In this document: positions 25,135 through 33,899 of the stretch, in pieces
Position numbering within the stretch: position 1 is the stretch's first letter
Layout of the letters: every line of letters starts with the position of its first letter
Source: Arthrobacter sp. H35-D1
GTDB lineage: Bacteria > Actinomycetota > Actinomycetes > Actinomycetales > Micrococcaceae
Direction: 5' to 3'
Assembly: GCF_030063185.1 (NCBI RefSeq)
Contig: NZ_JASISP010000001.1
Location: 508,534 to 572,533, forward strand
Length of the DNA: 64,000 bases
The notes under the pieces: generated by a model
Databases searched by the model: none
What the model saw: only the letters and a program-made list of their open reading frames with translations
Told to the model about the DNA's origin: nothing
Made by a program: the position numbers and the translations under genes

Positions 25135-26045
25135 GCACCACCAAGTCTTCCGCGCCAGCGCACATTGCCGGTGGTTCACTAACATTCATGGGGGCGCTGC
25201 GCAGCGAGTGGATCAAGTTCCGTTCACTGCGATCCACCCAACTGCTGCTGGCGTTTACCTTCGTGGCCGTGGTGGGTGTGGCCGCCTTTGCCGCCTGGGT
25301 GCGCGGCATGTTCGTTGAGGGCATGATGGCTCTTGGTGGTGCCGCCGGTCCGACCGGGCCCGACACGCCGCCAACAGGTCAAACCACAATGACCATGGAC
25401 CAGGCCATCGCGTCAGCCAATGAGCAGGGCCTGAACGTCTATGGAACGCCCATCGCCGGGCTGCAACTGGGCATCCTGGTGCTGGGTGCCTTGGCCGTGA
25501 TTTTCATGGCCTCTGAATTTGGCACTGGAATGATTCGCTCCACCATGACAGCCGTACCCAAACGCCTGCCAGTGTTCTTTGCCAAGGCCATTGTCCTTGC
25601 GGTCGTCTCCTACGTTCTGACGTTGGCAGCAGCCATTGTCAGTTTCTTTGTTTCAATGCCTCTCCTGAACATCTACGGAATCAAGTTGTCATTGGGCATG
25701 GACGGTGTACTGAGCAGCATTTTGTTGGGCGGGGTCTATGTTGCCGGAGTGGCCGTAATTGGCCTGTCGCTGGGCACGCTGATCCGCAGCGCGGCCGGCG
25801 GCGTCGTGGTCTTGGTGGCCCTGTTCTTCCTCTTGGAAATCGCCACCTCGCTGCTGAGCCTGATCCCCGGAGATTTCTGGAAGTACGTGGGCCAGTACGT
25901 TCCCAGCGTGGCTGGCGGGCGGATGCTGGAAATTGGAGACAAGGCGGCCTTCATCAGCCCGCTGTCCGGCGGGCTGATCTTCCTGGCCTGGATTGTTGTG
26001 ATCACTGTGCCGGCCGCTATCTCGCTGAAGACCCGTGACATCTAA
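25131..26045 (+). CDS. ABC-2 type permease
   Basis: This is a 304-residue membrane protein with six predicted helices. It begins with a cytoplasmic segment (LTFMGALRSEWIKFRSLRST) that is typical of ABC-2 permeases partnered with DrrA/NatA ATPases. A larger extracytoplasmic loop (about residues 65-110) follows the first helix. The segment FMASEFGTGMIRSTMTAVPK is the usual coupling region. It is translationally coupled to the ATPase by a 4-bp overlap and is followed 35 bp later by the kinase gene. Substrate unknown. Confidence 0.9.
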   Translation: MSTTKSSAPAHIAGGSLTFMGALRSEWIKFRSLRSTQLLLAFTFVAVVGVAAFAAWVRGMFVEGMMALGGAAGPTGPDTPPTGQTTMTMDQAIASANEQGLNVYGTPIAGLQLGILVLGALAVIFMASEFGTGMIRSTMTAVPKRLPVFFAKAIVLAVVSYVLTLAAAIVSFFVSMPLLNIYGIKLSLGMDGVLSSILLGGVYVAGVAVIGLSLGTLIRSAAGGVVVLVALFFLLEIATSLLSLIPGDFWKYVGQYVPSVAGGRMLEIGDKAAFISPLSGGLIFLAWIVVITVPAAISLKTRDI

Positions 26046-26080
26046 AACCAACACGGCACCGGACCGCTAAGGACCGGGAC

Positions 26081-27367
26081 GTGCGCACGCAAAGCCAGGC
26101 GGGGGACGGGCAGCGAACGGCCACGCCCCCCGCCGAATCACCATCCGCCGAGCGGCGGGCCGAGGAGTTTGCGGCCCGCCGCCGCGGGGCTGTCCGGACA
26201 TACTTTTACAACCATCCCCGCATCATGGACGCGGTGGTGGTCCTCAGCTACCTGCTCGTCAGTTCCAGCAGCCTCGTCAATGCCGCCTGGTCGGTCGCCA
26301 ACCTCGGCGTCCACTTTGTTTTGGTGCTCGCGATCGCTACGGTGCTCATGTTCCGCCGGGACAGGCCGCTGGCCGTGCTTGTCATCGTTTCCATTTCTGA
26401 ACTAATGAACATTTTGTTGGTGCCAGGTTCGGGAAATATTGGCGTTGGCATCTGGTTTGCGTTGTATTCGGCGGCGGTTCGCTACCGCCCGATCGTAAGC
26501 GTTCCCCTCGCTGTGGCATCGAGTCTTCCGCTGGCGCTTTTTACCTTCTTCTTTTATCAGTTTCCCAGCGAATATGTCCTTTCCGACGGGCCCACGGCCA
26601 ACCAAACAAAGATCATTTCCGCCATCATGATGCTTTTGGCAAACATCATTGCCGCCGGAATTGGCGCTTCCGTGCGAAGTGCGCGCCAGCATGATTCCGA
26701 ACTGCGCCAGTGGGCCATCAGGAACGCCCAGCTTGCCTCGGTGGCTGAGCGGAACAGGATTGCCCGCGAAATGCATGACGTGGTGGCCCACTCCCTTACT
26801 GTCATGGTGGCACTGTCGGACGGGGCCGCTGTCGTCGTCAAACGCGACCCGGCCAAGGCGGCTGAGGTGCTGTCCCAGCTGTCCCAAACCGGGCGTACGG
26901 CGCTGTCCGACATGCGCAGGGTTTTGGGTGTGCTGCGAGCCGAGGGCGGCACCAGGCGGACCCCCCAACCCCACGAGAGCGACATGGGCGCCTTGATCGA
27001 AGGTTTTCGACAGGCGGGAATGTCCCTGACGTTCGCCCAGTCCGGGCCACCGATGCCGCAGGACCCGGCCCTGGCCCTGACGGTGTACCGGATCGTGCAG
27101 GAATCACTGACAAATGTCTTGCGCCATGGCACGGCAGTGTCCCGGGTTCAGGTGGAAATCGAGAACGACCTTGACCGCGACAAGCTCTCCGTGCGGATCA
27201 ATGATGACGGGCATGGTTCGGTGAATGCGTCCATGGGGTCGGGCAATGGCATTGCCGGGATGCGTGAACGTGCAGGAATTTATGCCGGAACGGTCGACGC
27301 CGGCCCGGCGGCGCAGGGCGGCTGGAGAGTCGTGGCAGTGCTGCATCCAGGCATTGGCACGTCGTGA
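26081..27367 (+). CDS. Two-component sensor histidine kinase, HisKA_3 type
   Basis: This is a 428-residue kinase from a GTG start. About four to six membrane helices lie between residues 50 and 195, with little extracellular sequence. The phospho-accepting His is near residue 232 (IAREMHDVVAHSLTVMV). The HATPase domain shows VQESLTNVLRHG (N box), NDDGHGS and GNGIAGMRERAG. The arrangement ABC exporter, kinase, regulator on one strand suggests that it senses a compound exported by the upstream transporter. The in-frame GTG is the first start after the permease stop, and the N-terminal ~45 residues are charged and probably disordered. Confidence 0.93.
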   Translation: MRTQSQAGDGQRTATPPAESPSAERRAEEFAARRRGAVRTYFYNHPRIMDAVVVLSYLLVSSSSLVNAAWSVANLGVHFVLVLAIATVLMFRRDRPLAVLVIVSISELMNILLVPGSGNIGVGIWFALYSAAVRYRPIVSVPLAVASSLPLALFTFFFYQFPSEYVLSDGPTANQTKIISAIMMLLANIIAAGIGASVRSARQHDSELRQWAIRNAQLASVAERNRIAREMHDVVAHSLTVMVALSDGAAVVVKRDPAKAAEVLSQLSQTGRTALSDMRRVLGVLRAEGGTRRTPQPHESDMGALIEGFRQAGMSLTFAQSGPPMPQDPALALTVYRIVQESLTNVLRHGTAVSRVQVEIENDLDRDKLSVRINDDGHGSVNASMGSGNGIAGMRERAGIYAGTVDAGPAAQGGWRVVAVLHPGIGTS

Positions 27368-27389
27368 GTGAACTTTTAGGAGAGAACCC

Positions 27390-28088
27390 GTGGGGACAAA
27401 TGCTGTGAACGGCGACGTGATCAAGGTTTTGCTTGTCGACGACCAACCACTGCTGCGCATGGGGTTCAGGCTGATCCTTGAAGGTGAAGCCGACTTCCAG
27501 GTGGTGGGCGAGGCCACCAATGGACGTGATGCACTCGAGACTGTGGAGCAGCTGGATCCTGATGTGGTGCTCATGGATGTTCGCATGCCAGTCATGGACG
27601 GCATTGCCGCGACGCGTGCCATCAGCGCGTCCCTATCGGCGGCTCGGATCATCATCTTGACCACGTTTGATCTTGACGAATACGCATTTGCCGGCTTGCA
27701 GGCCGGTGCCAGTGCGTTCCTGCTCAAGGATGTTGCGCCCTCGGAGTTGGTGCAAGCTGTGCGGCTGGTTGCCAGCGGTGACGCGGTGGTGGCCCCGCGA
27801 GTCACGCAGCGGTTGCTGGAGAACTTTGTTCGCAACAGCCCGTCCCGCCCGGCGCAGCCCCCGGACCCGTTGCTCAGGGAGCTGACTCCGCGCGAACTCG
27901 AGGTGGCCCAATGCATTGCCCAAGGGCATTCGAACGCGGAAATTGCCCACCAGCTCTTTCTCTCAGAAGCGACGGTCAAGACCCATGTGCGGCGGATCTT
28001 GACGAAATTGCATCTGCGCGACAGAGTGCAGGTGGTGGTGTACGCCTATGAAACGGGCCTGGTGGTCCCCAGCAACCCCGACTACTAA
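27390..28088 (+). CDS. LuxR-type response regulator
   Basis: This is a 232-residue NarL/FixJ regulator from a GTG preceded by AGGAGAG. The receiver has Asp17-Asp18, the phospho-acceptor near residue 63 (VLMDVRMP) and Lys in FLLKDVAPSE. The helix-turn-helix has LTPRELEVAQCIAQGHSNAEIA followed by LSEATVKTHVRRILTKL (two segments, residues ~165-215). It follows the kinase gene by 22 bp and is its expected partner. Confidence 0.94.
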   Translation: MGTNAVNGDVIKVLLVDDQPLLRMGFRLILEGEADFQVVGEATNGRDALETVEQLDPDVVLMDVRMPVMDGIAATRAISASLSAARIIILTTFDLDEYAFAGLQAGASAFLLKDVAPSELVQAVRLVASGDAVVAPRVTQRLLENFVRNSPSRPAQPPDPLLRELTPRELEVAQCIAQGHSNAEIAHQLFLSEATVKTHVRRILTKLHLRDRVQVVVYAYETGLVVPSNPDY

Positions 28089-28110
28089 CGCTTCATGGTT
28101 GAATCGAGTC

Positions 28111-29424
28111 ATGACCTCCGTTGAGCACGTCCTGGACCTCCGCGACTTCATTGCCGCTTCACCATCGAGTTTTCATGCGGCGCACGAGACCGGACGGCGC
28201 CTGAGCCAGGCCGGGTTCACCCAGCTGGCCGAAGATGAGTCTTGGCCGTCCCACGGCAAGTTCTTTGTCATCCGCGACGGCGCCATCATCGCCTGGGTGG
28301 CGCCGGAGACGGCGACGGCCACCACCGGTTTCAACATTCTTGGCGCGCACACGGACTCGCCCTCCTTCAAGCTCAAGCCAAAACCCACGACGGGCCGCTT
28401 CGGGTGGTTGCAGGCAGGGGTTGAGGTCTATGGCGGACCACTGCTGAACTCGTGGCTGGATCGGGAACTTCAGTTGGCCGGCCGGCTGGTGGATTTGGAT
28501 GGTACGGAGACTCTCGTGGCGACGGGACCGCTGCTGCGCTTTCCGCAACTCGCCATCCACCTTGACCGAAGCGCCAACGACGGGCTGAAGCTTGAACGCC
28601 AAGGTCACATGAACCCGATTTGGGGACAGGGCAATGCCGCCGATGAAGACCTTCTGGGCCTGTTGGCCAGCAGGGCAGGCGTGCAGGCGGAGAGTATTGG
28701 CGGCTATGACATTGTGGTGGCCGACACTGCCCCCGGTCAGATATTCGGTGCCAATGACGAGTTCTTTGCGTCCGGGCGGATGGACAACCTGACGTCCGTC
28801 CACGCCGGGCTGGTGGGGCTCATTTCTGCCGCCGCTGCCGCCGACGCCGCGGGCACAGGCGCCGCCGGCACGAAAGGAGCCCAGCTGCCGGCGATCCCCG
28901 TGCTGGCTGCTTTTGACCATGAGGAAATTGGTTCCGGGTCCCGCTCGGGTGCGTGCGGTCCCATTCTTGAGGACATACTTGTCCGGGTGTCCGATTCCTT
29001 GGGCGCCAGTGTCAGCGACCGCCGTCGCGCCTTTGCGAACTCGCTGTGCATTTCTGCCGATGCCGGCCACGCGGTCCACCCCAACTACTCCGAGCGCCAC
29101 GATCCGGCAAACCACCCGGTCCTCAACGGTGGCCCGCTGCTAAAAATCAATGCCAACCAGCGCTACGCCACGGACGCCGTGGGTGCTGCGGTGTGGGCCA
29201 AGCTGTGCGCGGCTGCCGGGGCGCCGTACCAGGAATTTGTCTCCAACAACGATGTCCCCTGCGGATCCACCATTGGCCCGCTGACAGCCACTCGCCTGGG
29301 CATTCGCACTCTCGACGTGGGAACGCCGCTGCTGTCGATGCACTCGGCCAGGGAGCTGTGCGGCGTGGCCGATCCCTACCACTTGGCGCGCATCTCGGAG
29401 ACGTTCTTCGGCACTGCCGTCTAA
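28111..29424 (+). CDS. M18 family metalloaminopeptidase
   Basis: This is a 437-residue enzyme close to the usual M18 length. Metal-binding motifs are visible in order: GAHTDSPSFKLKP (His and Asp), ASGRMDNLTS (Asp), FDHEEIGSGS (Glu-Glu pair) and SMHSARELCG (His). These are the conserved zinc-site segments of aspartyl-type aminopeptidases, which trim N-terminal acidic or neutral residues from peptides in the cytoplasm. The start is the ATG at 28111. The frame overlaps the response regulator upstream, but that part is not M18-like. It probably has its own promoter, or is read through from the regulator gene 22 bp upstream. Confidence 0.93.
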   Translation: MTSVEHVLDLRDFIAASPSSFHAAHETGRRLSQAGFTQLAEDESWPSHGKFFVIRDGAIIAWVAPETATATTGFNILGAHTDSPSFKLKPKPTTGRFGWLQAGVEVYGGPLLNSWLDRELQLAGRLVDLDGTETLVATGPLLRFPQLAIHLDRSANDGLKLERQGHMNPIWGQGNAADEDLLGLLASRAGVQAESIGGYDIVVADTAPGQIFGANDEFFASGRMDNLTSVHAGLVGLISAAAAADAAGTGAAGTKGAQLPAIPVLAAFDHEEIGSGSRSGACGPILEDILVRVSDSLGASVSDRRRAFANSLCISADAGHAVHPNYSERHDPANHPVLNGGPLLKINANQRYATDAVGAAVWAKLCAAAGAPYQEFVSNNDVPCGSTIGPLTATRLGIRTLDVGTPLLSMHSARELCGVADPYHLARISETFFGTAV

Positions 29425-29432
29425 GCAATTCT

Positions 29433-30083
29433 CTATGTCACGAGGCTGACGACGAGGTTGATGGTGGTGGCCAAAATGCCCGTGCCAAAGACAAAGGCGA
29501 GCAGACTGTGTCGCAACACTGCCGAACGCATGGCCCGCGTGGTGATGAAAGTGTCGGAGACCTGGTAGGTCATGCCTACACTGAACGCCATGTACGCAAT
29601 GTCGGTGTATTGCGGCAGCTCTTGCTGGTTGAAGCCGATGCCGCCGGGTTCGCCGCTGTAATAGACCTCGGCGTAGCGCAACGTGAACAGGGTGTGCACC
29701 ATGAGCCACGACATTGCAGTGCAGCTCAGGGCAAGCAAGGCCAGCAACAGCCTCCCCGTCCCCGGCACGTCCTTGCTACCCACCATGACAAGCGCGACGG
29801 CGGCCAGCGAAGCCACCGCTGCCAGCAAAATCAGCAGATCCGAGATGCGCAGCCCCGGGTCTTCTTCGACGGCGTGGGCAGCCGTTTGTGCGGCATCCAT
29901 GGGCGCAATTGTGAACCACACGGAGGCGTTGTAAATCAGTGCGGCGACAGTCCAGCCGACTGCAGGGGCGTAGGCCCACTCACCCAGCAGTCCCGTTAGT
30001 ACTATTCCCATGGCACCACACACCACCATGCCGGCGATGCGCACCTGCCGGTGCCGGGTCCGGTTGAAGCTGCGTTGGTTCAT
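29433..30083 (-). CDS. DUF1345 membrane protein
   Basis: This is a 216-residue membrane protein with about five helices. The segments MSWLMVHTLFTLRYAEVYY and YMAFSVGMTYQVSDT are the conserved core of the DUF1345 family. The function of that family is not established to my knowledge. It starts 7 bp after the nuclease-helicase gene stops, so it is probably co-transcribed with it, although a functional link is not apparent. It ends only 8 bp from the convergent M18 gene, with no obvious terminator between them. Confidence 0.8.
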   Translation of the reverse strand: MNQRSFNRTRHRQVRIAGMVVCGAMGIVLTGLLGEWAYAPAVGWTVAALIYNASVWFTIAPMDAAQTAAHAVEEDPGLRISDLLILLAAVASLAAVALVMVGSKDVPGTGRLLLALLALSCTAMSWLMVHTLFTLRYAEVYYSGEPGGIGFNQQELPQYTDIAYMAFSVGMTYQVSDTFITTRAMRSAVLRHSLLAFVFGTGILATTINLVVSLVT

Positions 30084-30090
30084 GCTGAGA

Positions 30091-33000
30091 TCATGCCACG
30101 ATGCGTTCCTTCCCTGCGCCAGCCCCGCCTGTGCACAAGCCAATGAACGCGCCCAGTTCTGCCATGCCCGCCGGCTTTCCGGGCATGAAGTTGGTCAGCT
30201 GAGGAGAGCGGATGATGACAGCCCGCCATTGGCCTCGGGAAACAGCGACGTTGATGCGGTTGCGGTTCAGCAGGAACTCCATGCCGCGCGGAGCCCCCGT
30301 GGGGTCCGCGCACGCCATGGTCACAAGGACGACAGGGGCTTCCTGGCCCTGGAATTTATCGACAGTGCCCACCCGGACACCTGACAGTCCGGCGCTGTCC
30401 AAAACACCGCGCACCAGGTGCACTTGGGCGTTGTAGGCGGCGACCACCAGAAGGTCTTCCTGACCCAGCTGGCGCGGTGTTTCGCCGGTACCGGGCGTCC
30501 ACAACAGGCCGACGTGAGCCTTGACCTGCCTGACCACCTCTGCTGCTTCCTCGGGGGAGGACTGCTTGTTCTCCTTGTCGCTGCCCGCGGCCTGTTGGAT
30601 AAAGACGGTTTCCACGCCGGGGTCCTTGCCTTGGAGATGCCGTTCTTGCGCAGCAGGCGCAGACTTCAGCTTGCCCTCGTAGCTGAGCCTCGAGACCGCC
30701 CCACACAACTCTGGATGCATGCGCCAGGAATCGGCAAGGAAGTACCCCAATTCTTCGGGCAGCGTCGCATGCCCGGCCGAAAGCCAGCCCAATGCGGATT
30801 CATCCACGGGAACAGGGTGGGAACCTTGGGTGACCTGCGGCAATTGCTGCGGATCGCCCAACAGCAACAGGCGCTTGGCGGACTGGGCCACAGCCAGCGT
30901 GTTGGCCAAGGAGTACTGCCCTGCCTCGTCAATCACGAGCAGGTCCAGGGAACCGGCCGGCACACTGGCTCCTGTCATGGTCCACGCGGTTCCACCGATC
31001 AGCGCACCCTCCGCGGAGCCCAAAAGCTTGCCGAACTGCTTGTCGTCGGTGATCTTCCACGGCACTTCATGTGGAGCGGAGAGCTTCTTGCCCACCCGTT
31101 CCGGATCCACACCGGCCTTTTCAATAGCGGCACGCAGCATGTTCTCCACGACTGCATGCGACTGTCCCACCACTCCAACCTTCCAGCCCTGCTTCATCAG
31201 GTTCGCGATGACGTGCGAGCCCACGTGCGTCTTTCCCGTCCCGGGCGGGCCTTGGACTGCAAGGTAGGAATGCTCCAGTTTCTGCACGGCAGCAGTGATG
31301 GCGCCTATGTAGTCGTGTTCCTGCACGCTATGGCCGTCGCCATGCACGCTATGGCCGTCGCCATGCACGACGGCGGACGGAAGCGTGCCGCCGTCGGCCA
31401 GCCTCGGCGCCGCCTTGCGCAGGATCTCGATGCCCGGGTGCTGGGGCAGATGAGGGAGGTTGTTGCCAACGGTATCGGCCAGCGTGGCCAGGGCTTCGCG
31501 GATGCTCTTGGTGGCGATTGGCTTGTCCGGGGTCAGTGCCATGGGCCATTGGGTGTAGGCGGGCACCTTCATGGAGGACTTGTCCTTCACGACAAGGGTT
31601 GTGAGCTCGGGCGTGGCAGGATCCGACACATCTTCTTCGACGGTGATGTTGAAGAGCCCGTCCCGCAGCTGCGGGTCTTCCGAGTCTCCGCCCAACCCGT
31701 CGGGAAGCGGGGCGGCGATCATGCCAAACCAGGACGTGCCCGGGCGGAAGTCCGAACCTTCGGTTGCGGTGCCGGTGATCTTCAGCGTCCGGGTTTCAGT
31801 TCTGGCCCTTGGCGTCGCTTTTGCCCAGTCCTCGAGCACGGCAACGTTCTGGACGAGGAGCATGTTCCGCTCCTCGGCCCACGATTGCGGACCCTTCTCC
31901 AACCTGTCAAAGTGGCCCCACCAGAACTGCTTGTCTTCGCGACGGTGGTAGCTGGCGGCCGCGGAGACCATGGCAATGGCGTTCTCGTCGTTCGTCGGCT
32001 TGTGGGAGGCGTTCTGCGCTTGGAGCCCGGCAATGTAGGCGTCCAGCTTGAGTTCGCCCTCGCTGGGCTCCCAGCTGCTCGGCTTGGGCGTCGATTCTTC
32101 CGGTTGTGGCAGTTTTCCGCTGCCTTCGCTCCAACTGTCCACCATCTTTGCTGCCTTGATCTCGAGCAGCCAATCGCGCAGACGCAGCGTGGAGAGGCAG
32201 TCGTATTCGTTGTACGCGGAAATGGATGCCAAGATGACCTCCGCTTCGGCGGCCTTGGCAGCATCCCCGGCTAGTCCGGCGTCGCGCGCCTTGCAGTAGT
32301 CGGCGTAGGCCACCACGGAGGCGCCGGCATTCGTCACATCGCCCACGCGGCCGGAGGGCATGTAAAACGGCTCCAACTTCTTGATGGAATACGAGGACTC
32401 GGAGATGCGTACGGATTGGCGCACGGTGTCGAGCAGGTCAACGAGCAGGCCGCTGCGCAGCCAGTGGTCCACGGTGTCCTCGGCAGCCTTGTCGCCGTGC
32501 AGGATGGCGAGATTGCGCAGCGCCGATTTTTCGTAGGGGGCGTAGTGGTAGACATGCATGTCCGGTTGGTGAGCACGCCGGGCTTCAACGTAGGCCAAAA
32601 ATCTCAGGAACGCCTCGCGTTCCTGCACCCGCGAATGTGCCCAAAACGGCACAAAAGTCTCCGGCGTGCCAGCGGGAGCACCGGGGGCGGGGGCCTCAAT
32701 GGAGCCGAACAGGTACTCTATGCCCCACTTTGTGTCACTGTCAGGATCCTGCCAGAGCGGATCGCCTTCGAAATCAAAGAAAATGTCGCCGGGGCTGGGT
32801 GCAGGAAGTGTGCTGACAGTCGCCAGCACCTTGTAACTGATCTCATGCCCGTCGGGGCCCGTGCCCGCAGTGACAGTCTTGACACCAGGCTCCAACCCGA
32901 GCTGCATGCGGGCCTGGTCGCGCAGTCTCGTCAGCGGGCCCGTTGCCTTGGCTTCCGGCATGGCGGCCAGCGCGTCGATCGTGGTGATGCCGTCGGCCAT

Positions 33001-33789
33001 GAGCTTGCGGCGCTGGGAACTCGTCATGCCGTTGACGAGCAACAAGTCGCCGGTTTCCTTGACCTGCTCGGCGCAATAGTCGCAACGTCCGCAGTAACTG
33101 ACACCTTCTTGCAGCCACGCGACGGGCTTCGGTTGTGCCCTGTGTGCTGCCGTGAAGCCCAGGAAATTATCGCGGCGCTCACGGAACACCGGGAGCAGGT
33201 CCGCCATGGAATGCGGGCTTTCCTTGCGGTTGCCCAGAACCAGCTTCGTGACTGGTGCCAGTGGAATGCCATACTGCTGCAGTTGGTCCCCGTAGGCAGC
33301 CAGCTGCAGCAGCGCACTGACCTTCGCGTGCCGGGCCAGCTTGGTGTCGTAAACGGAATAGGAGCCATCCGGCTGCCGCACGAGGAAATCTGCAAACCCC
33401 ACGAGCGAGCCGTCAAAGAATGTGGCCTGGAAAACCACGTCGGCCCCGATCCGCAACGCCTCTAGGGTTTCTTCGCGCTTGGCTTCCAGGCTGGCCCACG
33501 TTAAGGGGCCCTTGCCGCGCTCCACGACCTTCACACCTGTGCCCGTGGATTTGTTCCATACCCCGAACTTGGCCTCATACTCATCGAGAATTTTGTGTTC
33601 GAATGCGTCACCGAGTTTGGCGGCACGCTCCATCATTTCGTCCTTGGCAAAACCAGGTTTCGGCATCCTCCCCAGCTTCTCGTCAAGGATGCGAAGTGTC
33701 TTGTACTGGCACTCGCTGGCTGTGACAAGGTCCGACGCCGAAAAGATCAGCGGGGCCTCGCCGCCGGCGGGGGAATCGAGCAGAAACAT
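30091..33789 (-). CDS. TM0106-type RecB-like nuclease fused to RNase H-like and DNA2/NAM7-type helicase domains
   Basis: The protein is 1232 residues. The N-terminal third has a RecB/Cas4-like nuclease core (LVGFADFL..., then SVYDTKLARHAK). A Cys in ASECQYK and the cluster SYCGRCDYC suggest an iron-sulfur site. Next is an RNase H-like segment beginning DIFFDFEGDP. The C-terminal half is a superfamily 1 helicase: Walker A GPPGTGKTHVG, LLVIDEAGQYS, GDPQQLPQV, VGTVDKFQGQEA and NVAVSRGQW. It may process DNA or RNA ends, in repair or against foreign nucleic acid. The start at 33789 has GGAAGG upstream. A 21-bp tandem duplication near 31324-31365 adds a repeated HGDGHSV. Confidence 0.88.
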   Translation of the reverse strand: MFLLDSPAGGEAPLIFSASDLVTASECQYKTLRILDEKLGRMPKPGFAKDEMMERAAKLGDAFEHKILDEYEAKFGVWNKSTGTGVKVVERGKGPLTWASLEAKREETLEALRIGADVVFQATFFDGSLVGFADFLVRQPDGSYSVYDTKLARHAKVSALLQLAAYGDQLQQYGIPLAPVTKLVLGNRKESPHSMADLLPVFRERRDNFLGFTAAHRAQPKPVAWLQEGVSYCGRCDYCAEQVKETGDLLLVNGMTSSQRRKLMADGITTIDALAAMPEAKATGPLTRLRDQARMQLGLEPGVKTVTAGTGPDGHEISYKVLATVSTLPAPSPGDIFFDFEGDPLWQDPDSDTKWGIEYLFGSIEAPAPGAPAGTPETFVPFWAHSRVQEREAFLRFLAYVEARRAHQPDMHVYHYAPYEKSALRNLAILHGDKAAEDTVDHWLRSGLLVDLLDTVRQSVRISESSYSIKKLEPFYMPSGRVGDVTNAGASVVAYADYCKARDAGLAGDAAKAAEAEVILASISAYNEYDCLSTLRLRDWLLEIKAAKMVDSWSEGSGKLPQPEESTPKPSSWEPSEGELKLDAYIAGLQAQNASHKPTNDENAIAMVSAAASYHRREDKQFWWGHFDRLEKGPQSWAEERNMLLVQNVAVLEDWAKATPRARTETRTLKITGTATEGSDFRPGTSWFGMIAAPLPDGLGGDSEDPQLRDGLFNITVEEDVSDPATPELTTLVVKDKSSMKVPAYTQWPMALTPDKPIATKSIREALATLADTVGNNLPHLPQHPGIEILRKAAPRLADGGTLPSAVVHGDGHSVHGDGHSVQEHDYIGAITAAVQKLEHSYLAVQGPPGTGKTHVGSHVIANLMKQGWKVGVVGQSHAVVENMLRAAIEKAGVDPERVGKKLSAPHEVPWKITDDKQFGKLLGSAEGALIGGTAWTMTGASVPAGSLDLLVIDEAGQYSLANTLAVAQSAKRLLLLGDPQQLPQVTQGSHPVPVDESALGWLSAGHATLPEELGYFLADSWRMHPELCGAVSRLSYEGKLKSAPAAQERHLQGKDPGVETVFIQQAAGSDKENKQSSPEEAAEVVRQVKAHVGLLWTPGTGETPRQLGQEDLLVVAAYNAQVHLVRGVLDSAGLSGVRVGTVDKFQGQEAPVVLVTMACADPTGAPRGMEFLLNRNRINVAVSRGQWRAVIIRSPQLTNFMPGKPAGMAELGAFIGLCTGGAGAGKERIVA
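31324..31365 (-). repeat. 21-bp in-frame tandem duplication inside the helicase gene
   Basis: Two exact consecutive copies of a 21-bp unit (31324-31344 and 31345-31365) encode a repeated seven-residue HGDGHSV stretch. It sits in the linker just before the helicase Walker A. The repeat keeps the frame and could vary in copy number between strains. Confidence 0.85.
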
Positions 33790-33899
33790 GGTCTTGCCTT
33801 CCATACGAGTTGTGCAGCACCTTGAATCTAGCAAGTGGCACTGACACTTTGTCCCCTCCATGGGGCAGGATGGTAGTCAAATCCACTTTGGAGGTTGCC

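Noticed and set aside
28159-29115. 318-codon minus-strand frame opposite the M18 aminopeptidase
   Set aside because: Composition is typical of a high-GC antisense shadow, and the plus strand has clear zinc motifs.
30418-32274. 618-codon plus-strand frame opposite the nuclease-helicase
   Set aside because: No domain is seen; the helicase motifs on the minus strand are unambiguous.
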